Below are positions 20,031 to 20,667 of a stretch of 20,667 bases of DNA, piece after piece (within the stretch, counting starts at the first letter, position 1; every line of letters starts with the position of its first letter). The notes below the pieces were generated by a model that saw nothing but the letters and a program-made list of their open reading frames with translations, was not told the origin of the DNA and searched no databases. The stretch is from the NCBI GenBank assembly GCA_023375785.1, contig SZWC01009545.1:40728-61394 (forward strand), given 5' to 3'. The position numbers and the translations under genes are program-made. This DNA is from Penium margaritaceum (Eukaryota > Streptophyta > Zygnematophyceae > Desmidiales > Peniaceae).

Positions 20031-20667
20031 CTGACGTGTAACAAAATGGCGAGGGTTGATCCCACTTTCAATCTCACAGTTGTTTAGTTCATCTGACGCT
20101 TGAGAATATCCTACAAAGAAAGTAAAATGTTGTTCCTTCGGATATGAATATTTTGCGATAAAATGAAAAACCCGAGTAAACTTGCATATAATTTGAATTC
20201 ATGATTTCATTGAATTGATTGAAATTATGGACACCTTGGCCAAAGATTGTGTAGCACAGACTTACCTCTCCACATGGCTTGAGAGGGTCCTGGCCTGGGG
20301 GCGGTTGGAAGGGATGGTTTGAGGATTTTAAACCCTCAATCACCATGGTTTTGGTCAAATGGGCCAAGCTTTTTGTCCTGTTTGTCACAGATTTTGGTGC
20401 TCAGAGAAGACATGTTCGCCCTACCTGGTACTTTGGCTGAGTTGGTTTTTTTGGCAGTGAAGAATCGCTAAATGAAGGCCGGCTCACCGTTCTTAGGTGA
20501 CGATTGATCTATCCTCGCTGCCTTGTTTTCCTTGATGGTTCTTGCAAAGCGAAATGTAAGCTTGAATGCCGATTTCCGCAAACAACAACCGCCTCTTAGC
20601 ACATGCACAGCTCTTAAAAGCTGTCAGTCTAGTGTTTGAAAGCTGTATATGACCGCAAACCTTGTCT
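20031..20667. other. Unrecognised right flank
   Basis: AT-rich at 20090-20230, without similarity that I can see to the gypsy LTRs or to other parts of the window. A minus-strand frame at 20089-20388 (99 codons) has no recognisable motif. If the outer element kept a 5' LTR, it should be here, but it does not resemble the inner LTR. Confidence 0.4.

Noticed and set aside
1..20667. CRISPR array, bacterial operon or phage content
   Set aside because: No regularly spaced identical repeats, no Shine-Dalgarno-led gene series, and all recognised sequence is eukaryotic transposable-element material.

Overview
This window looks like eukaryotic nuclear repeat DNA with no intact host gene that I can recognise. 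It consists mostly of decayed transposable elements. Every recognisable coding remnant reads on the minus strand and is broken by stops and frameshifts. The element types are Ty3/gypsy LTR retrotransposons and a Mutator-like (MULE) transposase with a plant-type N-terminal domain. These point to a green plant or streptophyte alga. A charophyte or early land plant is a guess, because no host marker is present.

Layout: (1) 120-233 is a dense cluster of four GC-rich hairpins. (2) 340-1300 is a MULE transposase pseudogene, with possible upstream coding traces to about 1804. (3) 1811-5354 is AT-rich, mostly unrecognised sequence with one strong 16-bp hairpin. (4) 5355-6850 is the pol half (RT, RNase H, start of integrase) of a badly decayed gypsy element. 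(5) 6850-7952 is an unrecognised palindrome-rich segment. (6) 8077-16044 is a structurally complete gypsy element of about 8 kb: 3' LTR, PPT, IN, RNase H, RT, PR, gag, leader, PBS and 5' LTR, reading right to left. (7) 16203 to about 20030 is the gag-PR-early RT half of another related element. (8) 20030-20667 is unrecognised.

The most informative feature is the architecture. The left fragment (5355-6850) and the right fragment (16203-20030) stop at nearly the same place in the reverse transcriptase. They therefore look like two halves of one outer element, split by later insertions that include the inner 8-kb element. The inner element is flanked on both sides, exactly against its LTR termini, by a gapless 124-bp direct repeat (7953-8076 and 16045-16168). 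These repeats are about 82% identical by hand count and occupy the place where a 4-6 bp target-site duplication is expected.

The inner element keeps the DD35E residues of integrase and the D-E-D residues of RNase H. It has lost the RT YLDD box (YLDN), the protease DTG (DTR) and the gag zinc knuckle, and it is interrupted by many stops and frameshifts. It could only have moved recently if helped in trans, and the LTR divergence argues that it is old.
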